This document shows, in pieces, positions 61,858-64,000 of a stretch of DNA of 64,000 nucleotides; positions within the stretch are counted from its first letter, which is position 1; each line of letters begins with the position of its first letter. The DNA lies in contig NZ_JAWHTC010000001.1 of assembly GCF_032586155.1 (NCBI RefSeq), positions 868,001 through 932,000 of the forward strand, read 5' to 3'. The DNA is from JAWHTC01 sp032586155. Its GTDB lineage: Bacteria > Pseudomonadota > Alphaproteobacteria > Rhodobacterales > Rhodobacteraceae. Under the pieces are notes generated by a model. The model did not search any database and was not told where the DNA came from. It was given only the letters and a program-made list of their open reading frames with translations. The position numbers were made by a program, and so were the translations under genes.

Positions 61858-62574
61858 ATGGACATGGAGGGTTTCTTTCGCCTGCATGACGGGTTGCCAC
61901 GCGAGGGGCCCGGTTGTGACGGTGATGTGGAATGGGCCGTTGCCAAGGCCGGAATGGCGGGTGCGGCGCGTGTTCTGGATGCCGGGTCAGGGCCCGGGGG
62001 CGATGTGACCGCGTTGCGTCGGGCCATGCCCGGGGCTAAAATCGTTGCGGTGGACAGCCACACGCCCTTCATCGATACGTTGAATGCACGCTTTGCCGGC
62101 GATCCGAAGGTAAATGGCGTTGTCGGTGATATGATGGTGCAGGACGGCCCGTTCGACCTGATCTGGTCTGCCGGGGCGATCTATTTCATCGGCGTCACAG
62201 AGGCATTGACCGGCTGGCGGCAGGCCTTGGCACCGGTTGGCGTGGTGGCGTTTTCGCAGGCCTGCCTGTTTCGTCCCGATCCGCCCGAGGCAGTGAACAC
62301 ACTGTTCGAGGGATATCCGATCACCGATGCGGCGGGAATTTCGGCGCAGGTTGTTGCGGCGGGGTACAAGGTTCTGGCCTCGCGCCCGGTGGGCGATACG
62401 GCCTGGGAGACCTACTACCAGCCGCAGGAGGCGCGGATTGCCGAGCTGTGGGCAGCGGGGGGTATTGATCAGGCGCTGCAAGTGGCGATTGACGAGGCCG
62501 AACAGGAAATTGCTATCTGGCGCACGCATCGGGCGGATTTTGGCTATCAGTTGTTTGTGGTGGAACCGGCATGA
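61858..62574 (+). CDS. Class I SAM-dependent methyltransferase
   Basis: A 238-aa protein. SAM-binding motif VLDAGSGPGGDVTALRRAMP (about residue 39) and the acidic VVAVDSHTPF strand, then IWSAGAIYFIGVTEALTGWR. Twelve bases after cimA, and it overlaps the next gene by 4 bases. Substrate unknown. Confidence 0.85.
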   Translation: MDMEGFFRLHDGLPREGPGCDGDVEWAVAKAGMAGAARVLDAGSGPGGDVTALRRAMPGAKIVAVDSHTPFIDTLNARFAGDPKVNGVVGDMMVQDGPFDLIWSAGAIYFIGVTEALTGWRQALAPVGVVAFSQACLFRPDPPEAVNTLFEGYPITDAAGISAQVVAAGYKVLASRPVGDTAWETYYQPQEARIAELWAAGGIDQALQVAIDEAEQEIAIWRTHRADFGYQLFVVEPA

Positions 62575-62963
62575 TTACCGGAGTGACAAAATTCCTCGCG
62601 ATTTCCGTTGCAATTTACTTTGCCATTGCGCTGGGTTTGATCTTGTCGCAATCACCCAAGAGCCTGAAGGGCAACGCGCAATCACTTGATTTCGAAGCAA
62701 TATTAGATCGGCCTTGGATGTTACGTCCGCCCAACGGCGTGGAAGAGCTCCAGGCGACCTTTACCGCGGCGAACGGGGACGAATTGCCGGAGTTCCTGCT
62801 GATTGCCGGGGCAGAGGACGAGTCTTTTATCGCTTCGCTATATCAACCGACCATGGAACCGTTGTCCACGAAGGGACGCTACGAGGTCGTTCCTGACTTA
62901 GGCCATCTGGCGGTGGTGGACGCGCCCGAGACACTGAACCTGATCCGCGAGTTCCTGCGATGA
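62571..62963 (+). CDS. Truncated alpha/beta-hydrolase-like protein
   Basis: A 130-aa protein. N-terminal membrane helix (residues 7-25), a short linker, and a C-terminal half that resembles the end of an alpha/beta hydrolase: LLIAGAEDESFI (acid position), PDLGHLAVVDAPETLNLIRE (His position). The central part with the nucleophile Ser is missing, so it is probably inactive as an esterase or a remnant kept by coupling: it overlaps both neighbours by ATGA. Confidence 0.55.
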   Translation: MITGVTKFLAISVAIYFAIALGLILSQSPKSLKGNAQSLDFEAILDRPWMLRPPNGVEELQATFTAANGDELPEFLLIAGAEDESFIASLYQPTMEPLSTKGRYEVVPDLGHLAVVDAPETLNLIREFLR

Positions 62964-63718
62964 TTGACGATTTTACCGCTTGTGCACAAATTGTTGAGCG
63001 GGGTGACCCGGCGCGGTTTCGTGCGGTGATGGCGGCACCGCCGGGGGTGCGGGAGCGATTGTTCGCCCTTTATGCTTTCAATGTCGAAATCGCCCGCGCG
63101 CCGTACGTGACCTCGGAACCTGGAATCGCCGAGATACGCTTGCAGTGGTGGATCGACGCGTTGGGCGAGATTGCCCAGGGCGGAGCGGTGCATAAACACG
63201 AGGTGGTGGTGCCCCTGGCGCTCTCCATCACATCCTCGCAGGCGCTGGATTTGCAAGCCGTGGTCGAGGCACGGTTTCATGATGTTTATAACGATCCCTT
63301 TGCCGACGGCGTGGCGTTGTGCCGGTATCTGGAGGCTACGTCGGGTACCGTGCTTGAAGTGGCGGCGGGGATGTTAGGGCAGGGCGACGCGGCTCCGGCA
63401 CGGGCGGCGGGATTTGCGCAAGGTCTGGCGAATTGGTTGCGGGCAGTGCCTGCACTCAAGGCGCATGGCAAATCTCCCTTGCCGGATGAAAGCGACGCGG
63501 CGATTGCGGCTCTGGCGACTGAAGGGCTGGTGGCTTTGAATGAGGCTCGTGGTATCGTCAAAACGGCGCAACCGGCCTTCTATGCCGTGGCGGGAACGCG
63601 GCGAGTGTTGAAAAGCGCGCGGGCCAATCCCGGTCGGGTTCTCGCGGGGAGGTTGGAGCCGGGGCCGATGGCGGAGAGCCTGTCTTTGCTACGGGCAGTC
63701 GTTCTCAAGTCCTGGTAG
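62960..63718 (+). CDS. Squalene/phytoene-synthase-family protein
   Basis: A 252-aa protein. Trans-prenyltransferase helical fold of the NDUFAF6-like group: RERLFALYAFNVEIARAPYV and IRLQWWIDALGEIAQGGAVH. The Asp-rich DxxxD motifs of true synthases are weak or absent, so a catalytic role is doubtful. Last of the cimA-methyltransferase-truncated-hydrolase set. Confidence 0.8.
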   Translation: MIDDFTACAQIVERGDPARFRAVMAAPPGVRERLFALYAFNVEIARAPYVTSEPGIAEIRLQWWIDALGEIAQGGAVHKHEVVVPLALSITSSQALDLQAVVEARFHDVYNDPFADGVALCRYLEATSGTVLEVAAGMLGQGDAAPARAAGFAQGLANWLRAVPALKAHGKSPLPDESDAAIAALATEGLVALNEARGIVKTAQPAFYAVAGTRRVLKSARANPGRVLAGRLEPGPMAESLSLLRAVVLKSW

Positions 63719-63778
63719 ATTGCTCTTCGGACGTGACGGTCCGCCTCGCGAGGCCGTCCGCCAGGACGGAAGAGCGGT

Positions 63779-64000
63779 TCAGACCAAATCCTCGTCGCGA
63801 CGGAACCACAACCAGATCAGCGCGCCGCCAGCCAGCATCAGGAACGGGGCCATAGCGAGGTTGACGCTGGCCCAGCCGGCCTGGGCATCACCACCCGAAC
63901 AGTTCATCAACCCGCCTGAGGCGAGTGACGCCATGGTCACGCCCCCAAATACGATCACGTCGTTCAAGCCCTGCATCCGACCGCGTTCCTCGGGGGCATG
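63779..64000 (-). CDS. Major facilitator superfamily transporter, C-terminal part only
   Basis: The last 73 codons of a minus-strand gene that continues beyond the right edge. The visible helices (NDVIVFGGVTMASLASGGLM and VNLAMAPFLMLAGGALIWLW) and the preceding PEERGRMQG loop fit the end of an MFS transporter. Substrate unknown. It converges on the synthase-like gene with 60 bases of G/C-rich spacer. Confidence 0.7.
   Translation of the reverse strand, partial: HAPEERGRMQGLNDVIVFGGVTMASLASGGLMNCSGGDAQAGWASVNLAMAPFLMLAGGALIWLWFRRDEDLV

Noticed and set aside
60112..61887. 591-aa minus-strand frame opposite cimA
   Set aside because: Antisense shadow of cimA that also runs through the inverted repeat; no start signal or known domain.
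63721..63778. Terminator between the synthase-like gene and the partial MFS gene
   Set aside because: Short G/C palindromes and GCTCTTC/GAAGAGC arms exist, but the stem is broken and has no T run, so I do not call it.

Overview
The window looks like a chromosomal segment of a marine Rhodobacteraceae (Roseobacter-group) alphaproteobacterium. The evidence is high G+C coding sequence, a pyruvate dehydrogenase E1-beta subunit with a fused lipoyl domain, ftsB next to pdhA, a choline/choline-O-sulfate locus, a propionyl-CoA carboxylase/methylmalonyl-CoA mutase cluster with a PccR-type regulator, and many small conserved lipoproteins of the kind seen in this family. No rRNA, tRNA, CRISPR array, transposase or integrase was seen. 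Most of the window is core genome.

Layout. 1-3.4 kb: pdhA-VOC-pdhB-orf-pdhC operon on the minus strand, running off the left edge, with a palindromic operator-like site upstream. 3.5-9.1 kb: isoprenylcysteine-type methyltransferase, ftsB, an AidB-like acyl-CoA dehydrogenase with a thioesterase, two adjacent cyclophilins and a DUF3179 protein. 9.2-10.7 kb: a decayed region holding a frameshifted thioredoxin/membrane pseudogene, a degenerate second copy of the 3' end of the neighbouring SLC13 gene, and an AT-rich two-gene cassette (GCFG-motif small protein plus a divergent YidD). 10.7-17.8 kb: SLC13 permease, yebC, a large unknown secreted protein, a divergent ArgP-like/LysE pair and an EamA exporter. 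17.9-27.5 kb: the choline locus, with choXWV on the minus strand interrupted by two paralogous secreted unknowns, divergent from betI-betC-betA and an amidohydrolase. 27.5-34.3 kb: hydrolase, pccR, dinB, qmcA-nfeD, pyrF and others. 34.5-40.5 kb: clpB behind a sigma-32-type promoter, DUF302, a glutamate-synthase-like FMN protein and a Bcr/CflA exporter. 40.6-49.7 kb: pccB, pccA and mcm with six small genes (five of them exported or lipoprotein) between them. 49.7-54 kb: a run of small enzymes and exported proteins. 54.1-64 kb: MttB-family methyltransferase, TPM protein, aminotransferase, a yjbR/mmcQ pseudogene, cysS, cimA and a four-gene tail ending in a squalene/phytoene-synthase-like gene, then a partial MFS gene.

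How the genes work together. The pdh genes feed acetyl-CoA into central metabolism. The cho/bet genes import choline, release it from choline-O-sulfate and oxidise it to betaine aldehyde under BetI. No betaine aldehyde dehydrogenase is visible, so betB must lie elsewhere if the pathway is complete. PccB, PccA and Mcm turn propionyl-CoA into succinyl-CoA. The epimerase is not visible, but PccR is encoded 11 kb away. The same tandem TTTGC-type motif sits upstream of both pccR and pccB, which ties the two loci together.

The best candidates for something undescribed are the YidD/GCFG cassette at the SLC13 3'-end duplication, the paralogous secreted pair inside the choline ABC operon, and a multi-helix leader before a 46-residue lipoprotein gene.
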